Assembly: GCF_000519085.1 (NCBI RefSeq)
Contig: NZ_KI912577.1
Location: 2,609,331 to 2,673,330, forward strand
Direction: 5' to 3'
DNA from: Methylobacterium sp. 10
GTDB lineage: Bacteria; Pseudomonadota; Alphaproteobacteria; Rhizobiales; Beijerinckiaceae
DNA length: 64,000 nt
The notes below the pieces were generated by a model. That model did no database searches. It saw only the letters and a list, made by a program, of their open reading frames with translations, and was not told the origin of the DNA. Below are positions 53,312-61,674 of the stretch, piece by piece. Both the position numbers and the translations under genes were made by a program. The stretch's first letter is position 1. Each line of letters starts with the position of its first letter.

Positions 53312-54531
53312 GCACCGCATCGGCCGCCCTCCGCGACGAGAGCCTGCCCCTCGACCTCACCGTGAACGGCCGGGCGCGAAGCCTGCGGGCCGAGCCGCGA
53401 ACGCATCTCGCCGACGTCCTGCGCGACACACTCGACCTCACCGGAACCCATCTCGGCTGCGAGCACGGCGTCTGCGGCGCCTGTACGGTGCTCCTCGACG
53501 GCGAGCCGGCCCGCGCCTGCCTGACCTTCTCCGGGGCCTGCGCGGGCGCCGAAGTGACCACCATCGAGGGGCTCGACGACGATCCCGTCGCCGGCGAGTT
53601 GCGGGCCGCGTTCAACCGCGAACACGCTCTGCAATGCGGCTACTGCACGCCCGGCATGCTCATCGCCGCCCGCGACCTCGTCCTGCGCCTGCCCGACGCC
53701 GACGAGCGCCGCATCCGCGCCGGACTCTCGGGCAACCTGTGCCGCTGCACCGGCTATGTCGGCATCGTTCGCGCGGTGCGCGGCGTCATCGCCGAGCGCC
53801 GCGCCCGCGGCATCGCGCCGACAACCGGCGGACAGCGCGCTCTCGGCCCCGTAGGCGCGCGCTTCGGCACCCCGTCGGGCCCGGCATCGGAGGCGGCCCG
53901 CACGCCCCTGCGGCCCGTCGCGCAGGCCGAGGGCGCGCCGCGGATCGCCGATATCGGCGGCGATTTCGTCCCCGCCCATCGCTTCGAGCAATCCTTCGCG
54001 GTGGCCCATCCCCCCGACACCGTCTTCGCCTTGTTCGGCGACGTGGAGGCCGTGGCCGCCTGCCTCCCCGGAGCCGAACTGACGGGACATCCCACACCGG
54101 ATGCCGTCGAGGGTGCCCTTCAGGTGCGGATCGGGCCAATCGCCGCGCGCTTTCGCGGCCATGCCCGGATTTTTCGCGATGAGGCGGCCCGCACGGGACG
54201 CATCCTTGGTGCCGGCAGCGACGCGGGTGGCCGCTCCGCCACCCAGGGGGAGATCCGCTACCGCGTCGGACCGGGCGAGACTTCCGGTACCGCCCGGATC
54301 GATCTCGCCGTCGGCTACACCCTCAAGGGACCGCTGGCGCAATTCGGCCGGCCGGGCCTCGTGCGTGACCTTGCCGGGCGCCTAGGGGCTGAGTTCGCCG
54401 CGAATCTCGAAGCCCGCCTCTCCGGTGCCCCGGCTCCGGTCTCCGCAGGCCTGAACCCGCTGCGCCTTCTCCTTACGATGCTGACGACCTCCCTGCGCCG
54501 GCGCCTCGCCGCGTGGGGTCGCCTTCCCTGA
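53308..54531 (+). CDS. Fused [2Fe-2S] small subunit and CoxG-like domain
   Basis: A 407-aa fusion. Residues about 15-165 form the small iron-sulfur subunit of molybdenum hydroxylases: GCEHGVCGACTVLLDG...C for the first cluster and QCGYCTPGM...GNLCRCTGYVG for the second. A linker rich in alanine and proline follows (about 165-220). Residues about 225-375 form a CoxG/SRPBCC-like domain (FEQSFAVAHPPDTVFALFGDVEAVAACLPGAELTG, ARIDLAVGYTLKGPLAQFGRPGLVRDLAGRLGAEFAANLEARL). CoxG-type proteins help anchor or assemble CO dehydrogenase at the membrane. Such a fusion in one chain is unusual and may tether this enzyme to the membrane. Confidence 0.9.
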   Translation: MSTASAALRDESLPLDLTVNGRARSLRAEPRTHLADVLRDTLDLTGTHLGCEHGVCGACTVLLDGEPARACLTFSGACAGAEVTTIEGLDDDPVAGELRAAFNREHALQCGYCTPGMLIAARDLVLRLPDADERRIRAGLSGNLCRCTGYVGIVRAVRGVIAERRARGIAPTTGGQRALGPVGARFGTPSGPASEAARTPLRPVAQAEGAPRIADIGGDFVPAHRFEQSFAVAHPPDTVFALFGDVEAVAACLPGAELTGHPTPDAVEGALQVRIGPIAARFRGHARIFRDEAARTGRILGAGSDAGGRSATQGEIRYRVGPGETSGTARIDLAVGYTLKGPLAQFGRPGLVRDLAGRLGAEFAANLEARLSGAPAPVSAGLNPLRLLLTMLTTSLRRRLAAWGRLP

Positions 54532-54586
54532 CCGTCGCCTCCCACCGCGATCCTGCCCGCGATTCTGCCAAAGACCGGAGACCACC

Positions 54587-55741
54587 ATGACGCGCAGCCT
54601 CACCATTCTTCCTGCCCTGACCCTCGCCTTCGTCCTGTCGGCGGGGGTGGCTTATGCGCAGGCGATCCGGATCGGCGTCAACGAGCCCCTCACCGGGCCC
54701 TTCGCGGCGTCGGGCACCTACGTGGTCAACGGGGCCAGGATCGCCGCCGACGAGATCAACGCCAAGGGCGGCGTCCTCGGAAAGAAACTCGAACTCGTCG
54801 TCGAGGACAACAAGAGCAATCCCACCGAAGCGGCGGCGGTGGCCGAAAAGCTCATCACCAGCGACAAGACCCCGGTGCTCATGGGCGCCTGGGGTTCCAG
54901 CCTCACCCTGGCCGTGATGCCCAAGCTGGCCGATTACGAGACCCCGATGCTGGTGGAGACCTCGTCGTCGGGCAAGATCACCACCTCGGGCAACCCGTAC
55001 GTCTTTCGCATCTCTCCGCCCTCGGCCCTGGAGGCCGAAGCCTTCGCACCGATGGTGGAGAAGCTCGGCCTGAAGAAGGTCGATTTCCTCGCCATCAACA
55101 ACGACTGGGGCCGGGGGGCGGCGGCCGATTTCGGCAAGATGCTCAAGGGCAAGGGCGTCACGGTGGGCCTCGTGGAGACCATGGACCAGGGCGCGCAGGA
55201 CATGAGCGCCCAATTGTCCAAGCTGAAGGGCTCGGATGCCGACACGCTTCTGATCACGGCCGCCGTCGACCAGCTCACGCTCCTGTTCAAGCAGATGGCG
55301 GCGCTCGGCCTCAAGAAGCGGATCATCACCACCGGCGGCTCCCAGAACCCCGACCAGATCATCGCCCAGGCGGGTACCGCCGCCGAAGGAACGATGCACC
55401 TGACCACCTTCCTGCCCTGGTACCCGGAGAAGACCCCGAACCCGGCGGCCACCGCCTACTTCATCGCCGAGTGGAAGAAGCGCGGCTTCGAGTTCGCCGG
55501 CGTCACCGAGAGTTTTCGCGGCTACGACGGCATCCGCACCATCGCGGCGGCCATCGAGAAGGGCGGCGGCACCGACGCGGCCTCCATCAGGAAGGGCTTC
55601 TGGTCCGTGGACCTGACCGGCCTCAACGGCCCGGTCCGCTTCGCCAAGGCCGGCCCCGCCGGGTCCGAGAGCGGCCAGAGCAAGCCGGATGTCTACCTCG
55701 TGAAGATCGACGGCGGAAAAGTCGTGGTGCCCGAACTCTAA
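54587..55741 (+). CDS. Branched-chain-amino-acid-type ABC substrate-binding protein
   Basis: A 384-aa periplasmic protein. Signal MTRSLTILPALTLAFVLSAGVAYAQ is followed by the type I periplasmic-binding fold (IRIGVNEPLTGPFAASGTYVVNGARIAADEINAKGG, VVEDNKSNPTEAAAVAEKLI, VETSSSGKITTSGNPYVFRISPPSALEA, GYDGIRTIAAAIEKGGG). The LivJ/AmiC-like group binds amino acids, amides and urea. It follows the iron-sulfur gene by 55 bp in the same direction. The operon context suggests it captures the compound that the hydrolases and oxidase degrade. Confidence 0.92.
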   Translation: MTRSLTILPALTLAFVLSAGVAYAQAIRIGVNEPLTGPFAASGTYVVNGARIAADEINAKGGVLGKKLELVVEDNKSNPTEAAAVAEKLITSDKTPVLMGAWGSSLTLAVMPKLADYETPMLVETSSSGKITTSGNPYVFRISPPSALEAEAFAPMVEKLGLKKVDFLAINNDWGRGAAADFGKMLKGKGVTVGLVETMDQGAQDMSAQLSKLKGSDADTLLITAAVDQLTLLFKQMAALGLKKRIITTGGSQNPDQIIAQAGTAAEGTMHLTTFLPWYPEKTPNPAATAYFIAEWKKRGFEFAGVTESFRGYDGIRTIAAAIEKGGGTDAASIRKGFWSVDLTGLNGPVRFAKAGPAGSESGQSKPDVYLVKIDGGKVVVPEL

Positions 55742-55812
55742 CCGCGCGCAAGCCTCCCGGCGGCCCAATGACCGGGCCACCGGGTCCAACCGTCGCAATA
55801 GGCGAGGCCGCG

Positions 55813-56685
55813 ATGACCGAATTCCTGCAGCACCTCCTCAACACCCTGGTCCTCGGGGGCACCTATGCCTTGCTGGGCATCGGGTTGACCCTGATCTTCG
55901 GCATCATGAACGTGGTGAACTTCACCCACGGGGCGCTCTACACGGTGGGCGCCTACGTCATGTACCTCGCCGTCACCGCCCTCGGGCTCGGCTTCTTCGC
56001 GGCCCTGCCCACCGCGATCCTCGGCGGCCTCCTGCTGGGAGCGATCCTCGACCTCGCACTGCTGCGCCCCCTGCGGGGCGCGGACATGGATACGACCATG
56101 CTGGTGATGATCGGGGCCGGCATCGTCCTGCAATCGGGCACGCTCTGGCTGTTCGGCGGCGTCGCGAAATCGATCCCCACGCCGTTCCCGGACGCGCCAC
56201 TCCAACTGGGGGGCGTCTCGGTATCGTGGTTGCGGCTGTTCGTGCTGAGCGCGGCCCTCGCGCTGATCGGGCTGACCTATTGGCTCATCAATCGCACGCG
56301 CCTCGGCCTCGCCATGCGGGCCACCTTCCAGGACCACGACACCGCCGCCCTGATGGGGGTCAACGTGCGGCTCATCTACACCGCGACCTTCGCCATCGGT
56401 TCCAGCCTCGCGGCGGCGGCGGGCGCCCTCCTCGGGCCGGTCTACGTGGTGTTCCCGCAGATGGGAGGCATGGCCGAGTTGAAGGCCTTCGCCATCGTCA
56501 TTCTCGGCGGGCTCGGCAACGTCACCGGGGCAGCCATCGGCGGCTTCATCCTGGCACTCGCCGAGGAACTCGGCGCCGGCTACATCTCGTCCGGCTACCG
56601 GGACGCCATGGGCTTCCTGATCATCATCGCGGTGCTGATCTTCAAACCGACGGGCCTCTTCGCCAAGGCGGAGCGCATCGGATGA
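55813..56685 (+). CDS. Branched-chain-type ABC transporter permease (LivH-like)
   Basis: A 290-aa permease with about eight helices. The family signatures NTLVLGGTYALLGIGLTLIFGIMNVVNFTHGALYTVGAY and MAELKAFAIVILGGLGNVTGAAIGGFIL are present. The start at MTEFLQHLL has a GGCGAGG ribosome site. An upstream ATG at 55768 is possible. It overlaps the second permease gene by 4 bp. Confidence 0.92.
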   Translation: MTEFLQHLLNTLVLGGTYALLGIGLTLIFGIMNVVNFTHGALYTVGAYVMYLAVTALGLGFFAALPTAILGGLLLGAILDLALLRPLRGADMDTTMLVMIGAGIVLQSGTLWLFGGVAKSIPTPFPDAPLQLGGVSVSWLRLFVLSAALALIGLTYWLINRTRLGLAMRATFQDHDTAALMGVNVRLIYTATFAIGSSLAAAAGALLGPVYVVFPQMGGMAELKAFAIVILGGLGNVTGAAIGGFILALAEELGAGYISSGYRDAMGFLIIIAVLIFKPTGLFAKAERIG

Positions 56686-57713
56686 ATCAGCATCTCCCCG
56701 CCCTCGCCCTCCTCGCGGCCCTCGTCGCCGTACCACTGGCGCTGGGCAATGAGCCCTACCTGCTCAACGCGCTGATCACGACGGGCATCGTCACCATCGC
56801 CGCCATGAGCCTGAACCTGCTGCTCGGCTTCACCGGGCAGCTCAGCCTCGGGCACATCGCCTTCTTCGGTATCGGCGCTTATGTGAGCGCCCTCACGAGC
56901 CTCGGCTTCGACGTCGAGGTGTTCGGCGGCCTTCGCGTCGTGCACGAGCCCTGGCCGCCGGTGGTGGGCTTCGGCCTCGCCGTGCTGGCGACGGCCGCCT
57001 GCGGCTACCTCGTGGGGCGCCTCTCGTTCCGGGTGAGGGGCGCGTATTTCGTCATCGTGACGATCTCCTTCGCCGAGGTGGTACGCCTCGTCGCCCTCAA
57101 CTGGGTGGAGCTGACTCAGGGACCCCTGGCGCTGACGGGTATCCCGCCCTTCAGCCTCTGGCTCCCCGGTCTCGGCACGACGACCCTGCGCACGAAGCTG
57201 CAGAACTACTACCTGGTCCTCGTGGTCGGAACGCTCTGCTACGTGCTCATCGCGCGCCTCGTCCGCTCGCGCTTCGGCCGGGCCATGCGGGGCCTCAAGG
57301 AGAACGAGTCCCTCGCCCTCTCGGTGGGAATCAACGCCACCCGGACCCTGACCCTCGCGGCGGTGATCTCGGCGGCGATGGCGGGTGCGGCCGGCAGTCT
57401 CTACGCCCATTATCTGCGCATCATCGACCCCGACGTGTTCCTGTTCTCGACCACGGTGACCATGGTCATCATGGTGGTGGGCGGCGGCAAGGGCACGCTG
57501 CTCGGCCCCGTCGTCGGCGGCCTGATCTTCGGCCTGCTCCCGGTCGCCCTGCGCCCGGTCATGGTGCCCGAGGCGCAGTGGATGGTGTTCGGCCTCGTGC
57601 TGATCGTGATCCAGTTCGTGATGCCCCGGGGCATCGTGCCTGGGCTCGTCCGCTTCGCCACGCGCCGCCGCGCATCGGCACCCGCCAGCGTTCCCGTGGA
57701 GGTCAGGCCATGA
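56682..57713 (+). CDS. Branched-chain-type ABC transporter permease (LivM-like)
   Basis: A 343-aa permease. Conserved stretches NLLLGFTGQLSLGHIAFFGIGAYVSAL, FRVRGAYFVIVTISFAEVVRLVALNW and VVGGGKGTLLGPVVGGLIFGLLP identify the LivM half of the pore. ATGA overlaps join it to both neighbours. The C-terminal tail is basic and proline-rich. Confidence 0.92.
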   Translation: MNQHLPALALLAALVAVPLALGNEPYLLNALITTGIVTIAAMSLNLLLGFTGQLSLGHIAFFGIGAYVSALTSLGFDVEVFGGLRVVHEPWPPVVGFGLAVLATAACGYLVGRLSFRVRGAYFVIVTISFAEVVRLVALNWVELTQGPLALTGIPPFSLWLPGLGTTTLRTKLQNYYLVLVVGTLCYVLIARLVRSRFGRAMRGLKENESLALSVGINATRTLTLAAVISAAMAGAAGSLYAHYLRIIDPDVFLFSTTVTMVIMVVGGGKGTLLGPVVGGLIFGLLPVALRPVMVPEAQWMVFGLVLIVIQFVMPRGIVPGLVRFATRRRASAPASVPVEVRP

Positions 57714-58525
57714 GCGAGACCGGCGTTCCCATTCTGTCGGTGGACCATGTCGGCGTGCGCTTCGGCGGCCTCGTCGCCATCGCCGACCTGCATTTCGACG
57801 TCCATCCCGGCGAGATCGTCAGCCTGATCGGCCCCAACGGGGCCGGCAAGACGACGGCCTTCAACGTGATGACAGGGTTCCTCAAGCCCAGCCAGGGTCA
57901 GGTCCGCTTTCGTGGCACCGGCCTCGAGGGGTTGCCGCCGCACGAGATCGTCCGGCTCGGCCTGAGCCGCACCTTCCAGCGCACCAGCGTGTTCCCCGAC
58001 GACACCGTGTTCGACAACGTGATGATCGGCCTCCATCGCCGGGGCCGCGCGCGGCTGGTCGATACGCTGCTCGGGCGGGACCGTGCCGGCGAGGCGGCCC
58101 TGCGGGAGCGCGCCCAGGAACTCCTCGACTGGGTCGGGCTCTCCGGCCGGGCACGGGACAAGGCCGGGTCGCTGGCCTATGGCGAACAGCGCCTCGTCGG
58201 GGTCGCGCTGGCGCTGGCCACGGAGCCCGCCATGCTGCTCCTCGACGAGCCGGTCTCCGGTATGAACGCCTCCGAGACCCAGGTCTTCGTACGCCTGATC
58301 CGCTCGATCCGCGAACGGGGCGTCACGATCCTCCTCGTCGAGCACGACATGCCGATGGTCATGGAGGTCTCCGACCGGATCGTGGTGCTGAATTACGGCC
58401 GCCTCATCGCCGAGGGGCCGCCGGCGGCGATCCGATCCGATCCGGCCGTGATCGAGGCCTATCTCGGCCAGGGCAGCGCCGCCCGCGAAGCCGCACAGGC
58501 GGTCAGGGAGACGACCCATGCTTGA
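57710..58525 (+). CDS. Branched-chain-type ABC transporter ATPase (LivG-like)
   Basis: A 271-aa ATPase. Walker A GPNGAGKTT, the LivG landmark GLSRTFQRTSVFPDDTVFDNVMIG, signature LAYGEQRLVGVALALA and Walker B MLLLDEPVSGM, then the switch histidine in LLVEHDMPMV. The signature loop reads AYGEQ rather than the more common SYGQQ. It energises uptake through the two permeases. Confidence 0.93.
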   Translation: MSETGVPILSVDHVGVRFGGLVAIADLHFDVHPGEIVSLIGPNGAGKTTAFNVMTGFLKPSQGQVRFRGTGLEGLPPHEIVRLGLSRTFQRTSVFPDDTVFDNVMIGLHRRGRARLVDTLLGRDRAGEAALRERAQELLDWVGLSGRARDKAGSLAYGEQRLVGVALALATEPAMLLLDEPVSGMNASETQVFVRLIRSIRERGVTILLVEHDMPMVMEVSDRIVVLNYGRLIAEGPPAAIRSDPAVIEAYLGQGSAAREAAQAVRETTHA

Positions 58526-59222
58526 GATCCGCGACCTCGTCTGCGGCTACGGCGCGGTGACGGCCCTCAAGGGGCTCTCCCTGACAGTCGAAGCAGGGCA
58601 GCTCGTGGCCCTGGTGGGCGCCAACGGCGCCGGCAAATCGACGACGCTCCGGGCCGTCTCCGGCCTGATCCCGGCGCGCTCGGGCAGCATCCACTTCGAC
58701 GGGCGGGACATCACCGGCACCGACCCGCGCAAGGTGCTGGCGCAGGGTATCGCTCATTGCCCGGAGGGGCGGCGGGTGTTCCCGCAGATGAGCGTGGCGG
58801 AGAACCTCGCCATGGGCGCCTACCTGCGGCGCGACCCGGCGGGGGTGTCCGCAGATCTCGCACGCATATACGGCGAGTTCCCACGCCTCGCCGAGCGCCG
58901 GCACCAAATCGCCGGTACCCTCTCGGGGGGCGAGCAGCAGATGCTGGCGATCGGCCGCGCGCTGATGTCCCGCCCCCGGCTCGTCCTGTTCGACGAGCCC
59001 TCTCTGGGCCTCGCCCCCAACATCGTCGAGCGCATGTTCGCCGTCATCCGGGCGATCTGCGACACCGGCACCACGGTCCTCCTGGTGGAGCAGAACGCCT
59101 TCGCGGCCCTGGAACTCTGCGACTACGCCTACCTGCTGGAGACCGGCCGCATCGTGCTGGCGGGAAAAGGCTCGATGCTGATCGCGGATCCTCATGTGCG
59201 CCAAGCCTATCTCGGCGGCTGA
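58518..59222 (+). CDS. Branched-chain-type ABC transporter ATPase (LivF-like)
   Basis: A 234-aa ATPase. Walker A GANGAGKST, LivF landmark GIAHCPEGRRVFPQMSVAENLAMGAYLR, signature LSGGEQQMLAIGRALM, Walker B LVLFDEPSLGL and LLVEQNAFAAL. It overlaps the LivG-like gene by 8 bp and the Rieske gene by 29 bp, so all three are tightly coupled. Confidence 0.93.
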   Translation: MLEIRDLVCGYGAVTALKGLSLTVEAGQLVALVGANGAGKSTTLRAVSGLIPARSGSIHFDGRDITGTDPRKVLAQGIAHCPEGRRVFPQMSVAENLAMGAYLRRDPAGVSADLARIYGEFPRLAERRHQIAGTLSGGEQQMLAIGRALMSRPRLVLFDEPSLGLAPNIVERMFAVIRAICDTGTTVLLVEQNAFAALELCDYAYLLETGRIVLAGKGSMLIADPHVRQAYLGG

Positions 59223-59541
59223 GGGCGGGCGCTGGGTTCACGCCTGCCGTATCGACGCGTTCGCCGGCCGTGCGATCGTCCCGGTCTTCGTGGCAGGCCA
59301 TCATCTCGTTCTCGTGCAGGACGATGACGGGATCTTCGCCGCGGAACGGGCCTGCCCGCATGAGGGGGCGGATCTCGCCCTGGGCCATTGCTCCGGAGGG
59401 CGCCTGTTCTGCCCGCGGCACCGAGCATGGTTCGCGCTCGCGAACGGTGCCGTCTCGGCGGGATGGTATTTTCGCGATCTTCGCACCTACCCGACCCGCA
59501 GGGAGGGGAGCGGCATCCAAGTTCTGATCGATGTACGATAG
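59194..59541 (+). CDS. Small Rieske [2Fe-2S] protein
   Basis: A 115-aa protein with the Rieske motif: CPHEGADLALGH...CPRHRAWF, where CxH and CxxH hold the cluster. It begins within the 3' end of the LivF-like gene, with a 29-bp overlap. It lacks an oxygenase catalytic domain, so it is a ferredoxin-like electron carrier. It may accept electrons from the molybdenum hydroxylase of this operon, though an oxygenase partner elsewhere is also possible. Confidence 0.85.
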   Translation: MCAKPISAAEGGRWVHACRIDAFAGRAIVPVFVAGHHLVLVQDDDGIFAAERACPHEGADLALGHCSGGRLFCPRHRAWFALANGAVSAGWYFRDLRTYPTRREGSGIQVLIDVR

Positions 59542-59857
59542 ATCCCGAATGCTCGACAAGAAGACATGCCTCTTCCTGACGCGTCCCTCCGTGTTTCATC
59601 ACAAGGCCGACGCAGTAAAAATTCCGTGCCGATACGGACGACCTGTTCGATGAGGTTGGCCATGGTCACGCGAACATCGATATCGGCGAGCGATCCTTGC
59701 TCGATGACGTTGTGGAGGCCAACATTACTGCAGACGAGCGCCGACACGGCGGCGTTCTGCGCCGCGACCGTAGACGACCTTCACCACGAGGGGCGCTGTA
59801 TCCATAATTATGTTGGCCTGAGGTTTGCTGGAGCCGTGCGACAAACACGGAGGGTTC
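59542..59857. other. Gap between the catabolic operon and the second importer
   Basis: 316 bp. I find no convincing gene. A minus-strand frame of 86 aa lacks a ribosome site and family motifs. GGCCAACATTA (59717-59727) recurs nearly inverted as TTATGTTGGCC near 59808-59818. This could be a regulator site for the second importer. No terminator with a T-run was seen. Confidence 0.4.
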
Positions 59858-60643
59858 ATGACGGCTTCCTCGGTCCAGCTCAGCCTGGACGGCATCCGCA
59901 AGTCCTTTCCCGGCAAGGGCGGGCCGGTGCCGGTCTTGGACGGTCTCAGCTTCGACATCTACGAGCGCGACTTCGTCAGCATCATTGGCCCGAGCGGCTG
60001 CGGCAAGACGACGGTCTTCAACGTCATCGCCGGACTTCTCGAACCCGATAGCGGCACGATGACGTTTCGCGGCGAGGTGGTGCCCGGACTTCAGGGCCGG
60101 GTCGGCTACATGATGCAGAAGGACCTGCTGTTTCCCTGGCGGACGGTCCTTCAGAACGTCATGCTCGGCCTGGAGATGAAGGGCGTCGACCGCGCCCAGG
60201 CCCTCGACACGGCCCGCGAATATCTCTCGACCTTCGGCCTGTCGGGCTTCGAGAACGCCTACCCGAAGATGTTGTCCGGCGGCATGCGGCAGCGGACCGC
60301 CCTGATCCGGACCTTGATCATGGATCCCGACATCCTGCTCCTGGATGAACCCTTCTCGGCCCTCGACTACCAGACGCGGCTCTACCTCGAAGGCGTTCTC
60401 CTCGACGCCGTGGAGACCTTCCACAAGACCGTCGTCCTTGTGACGCACGATATCGACGAGGCCGTCGCCCTATCGAAGCGCGTCGTGGTCCTGGGCAATC
60501 GCCCCACCAAGGTGAAGTCCGTCCACGAGATCGGACTCGATGCCCGTTCACCGATTGGTGCGCGCAGCGATCCGCGCTTCTCCGACTACTTCCAAACCCT
60601 GTGTGGCGAACTCGAAATCCAGACCCGTCAGAGGGCAGCCTGA
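59858..60643 (+). CDS. ABC transporter ATPase (nitrate/sulfonate/taurine type)
   Basis: A 261-aa ATPase. Walker A GPSGCGKTT, then GYMMQKDLLFPWRTVLQNVMLG (Q-loop), signature LSGGMRQRTALIRTLIM, Walker B LLLDEPFSALD and switch LVTHDIDEAV. The LFPWRTVLQN segment is typical of SsuB/TauB/NrtD-like importers. The start MTASSVQLS has GGAGGG just upstream. Its stop overlaps the permease ATG (TGATG). Confidence 0.93.
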   Translation: MTASSVQLSLDGIRKSFPGKGGPVPVLDGLSFDIYERDFVSIIGPSGCGKTTVFNVIAGLLEPDSGTMTFRGEVVPGLQGRVGYMMQKDLLFPWRTVLQNVMLGLEMKGVDRAQALDTAREYLSTFGLSGFENAYPKMLSGGMRQRTALIRTLIMDPDILLLDEPFSALDYQTRLYLEGVLLDAVETFHKTVVLVTHDIDEAVALSKRVVVLGNRPTKVKSVHEIGLDARSPIGARSDPRFSDYFQTLCGELEIQTRQRAA

Positions 60644-61563
60644 TGACGACGCAGACATTAAAAACGTCGGAAGTCTTGCAGACCTCCCAAAACCCGAAAT
60701 CTTCCTCCCCAGCCTCAGTCCGACCCGCCAAGAAACCTGTTGCCCGGCGTCGCGCCAAGCCGGGCGCCTTTGCCCGAGCAGCCGATACGACACTCGGCCG
60801 AGGCGTCATCCAACTGCTGGCGGTCGCCGTGTTTTTCCTTGCCTGGGAGGTCGCGGTTCGGGCCGGCTGGCTCACGGAGTTCCTGGTCGGAGCACCTTCA
60901 GGCATCTGGCGGGTCTTTCTCGCCTCCATGCTGGACGGATCGCTGCCGGTCGACACCTGGTACACCGTGATCGAAGCGATCATCGGGTTCCTCATCGGCA
61001 CGCTCCTGGGGTCGGTGGCCGGCCTCGGCCTGTGGTACTCGGCCTTCGTGGCGCGGCTCGTCGAGCCCTTCATCGTGGCGATCAACTCGGTGCCGAAGAT
61101 CGCGCTGGCTCCGATCGTGATCCTGTGGTTCGGGACAGGCTTCGTCTCGAAAGTCGCGCTCGCGGTGTCGCTGACCGCCCTCGTCGCCCTCATCGCCGCC
61201 TATCAGGCCGCGCGCGACGCCGACCCCGATCTGCAGGCCCTGCTCGCCTCGATGGGCGCCTCGAAGAACCGCATCTTCAGGAGCGTGATCGTGCCATCGA
61301 CCCTGCCGGCCATCATCGGGATGTTTCGCATCAACATCGGCTTCGCCCTCGTGGGCGCGGTGGTCGGCGAGTTCATCTCGTCCCAGCGCGGCCTCGGGCA
61401 CCTGATCTACTCGGCCTCGAGTCTCTACGACCTCAATACCGTCTGGGTCGGATTGTTCGTGCTGATGTTCGTGGGCTTTCTTCTCTACCACGTCATCGAT
61501 TTCGCCGAGCGTCGCATCTTGCCCTGGCGGCAGATCAACACCGCCGGTCAGGTTCAGGTTTGA
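60643..61563 (+). CDS. ABC transporter permease (SsuC/TauC-like)
   Basis: A 306-aa permease with a basic, serine-rich N-terminal tail of about 60 residues before six helices. The cytoplasmic coupling loop includes EPFIVAINSVPKIALAPIVILWFGTG and AAYQAARDADPDLQALLASMGASKNRIFRSVIVPSTLPAIIGMFRINIG, the EAA-type motif. The long tail is unusual for the family. It follows the ATPase without a gap. Confidence 0.92.
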   Translation: MTTQTLKTSEVLQTSQNPKSSSPASVRPAKKPVARRRAKPGAFARAADTTLGRGVIQLLAVAVFFLAWEVAVRAGWLTEFLVGAPSGIWRVFLASMLDGSLPVDTWYTVIEAIIGFLIGTLLGSVAGLGLWYSAFVARLVEPFIVAINSVPKIALAPIVILWFGTGFVSKVALAVSLTALVALIAAYQAARDADPDLQALLASMGASKNRIFRSVIVPSTLPAIIGMFRINIGFALVGAVVGEFISSQRGLGHLIYSASSLYDLNTVWVGLFVLMFVGFLLYHVIDFAERRILPWRQINTAGQVQV

Positions 61564-61674
61564 TCTTACCCCCTCGAGGGCGGGCCCGCATCGGTGGCCA
61601 CTCTCGACGCATAGCGGGGCAAAGGCGCTCCAGACTCCCCCATACCCAGCTTTTGTCGAAAAAGGGCCTCACGG

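Noticed and set aside
50070-54531. Carbon monoxide dehydrogenase (coxLMS) assignment
   Set aside because: The large-subunit loop is PYRGVAR rather than the AYRCSFR of true CO dehydrogenases, and the operon has hydrolases and an importer instead of cox accessory genes.
59487-59747. 86-codon minus-strand frame between the Rieske and second importer genes
   Set aside because: The middle part looks faintly protein-like, but there is no ribosome site, it overlaps the Rieske gene end, and no family could be named. It could be a regulator remnant, but I cannot support it.
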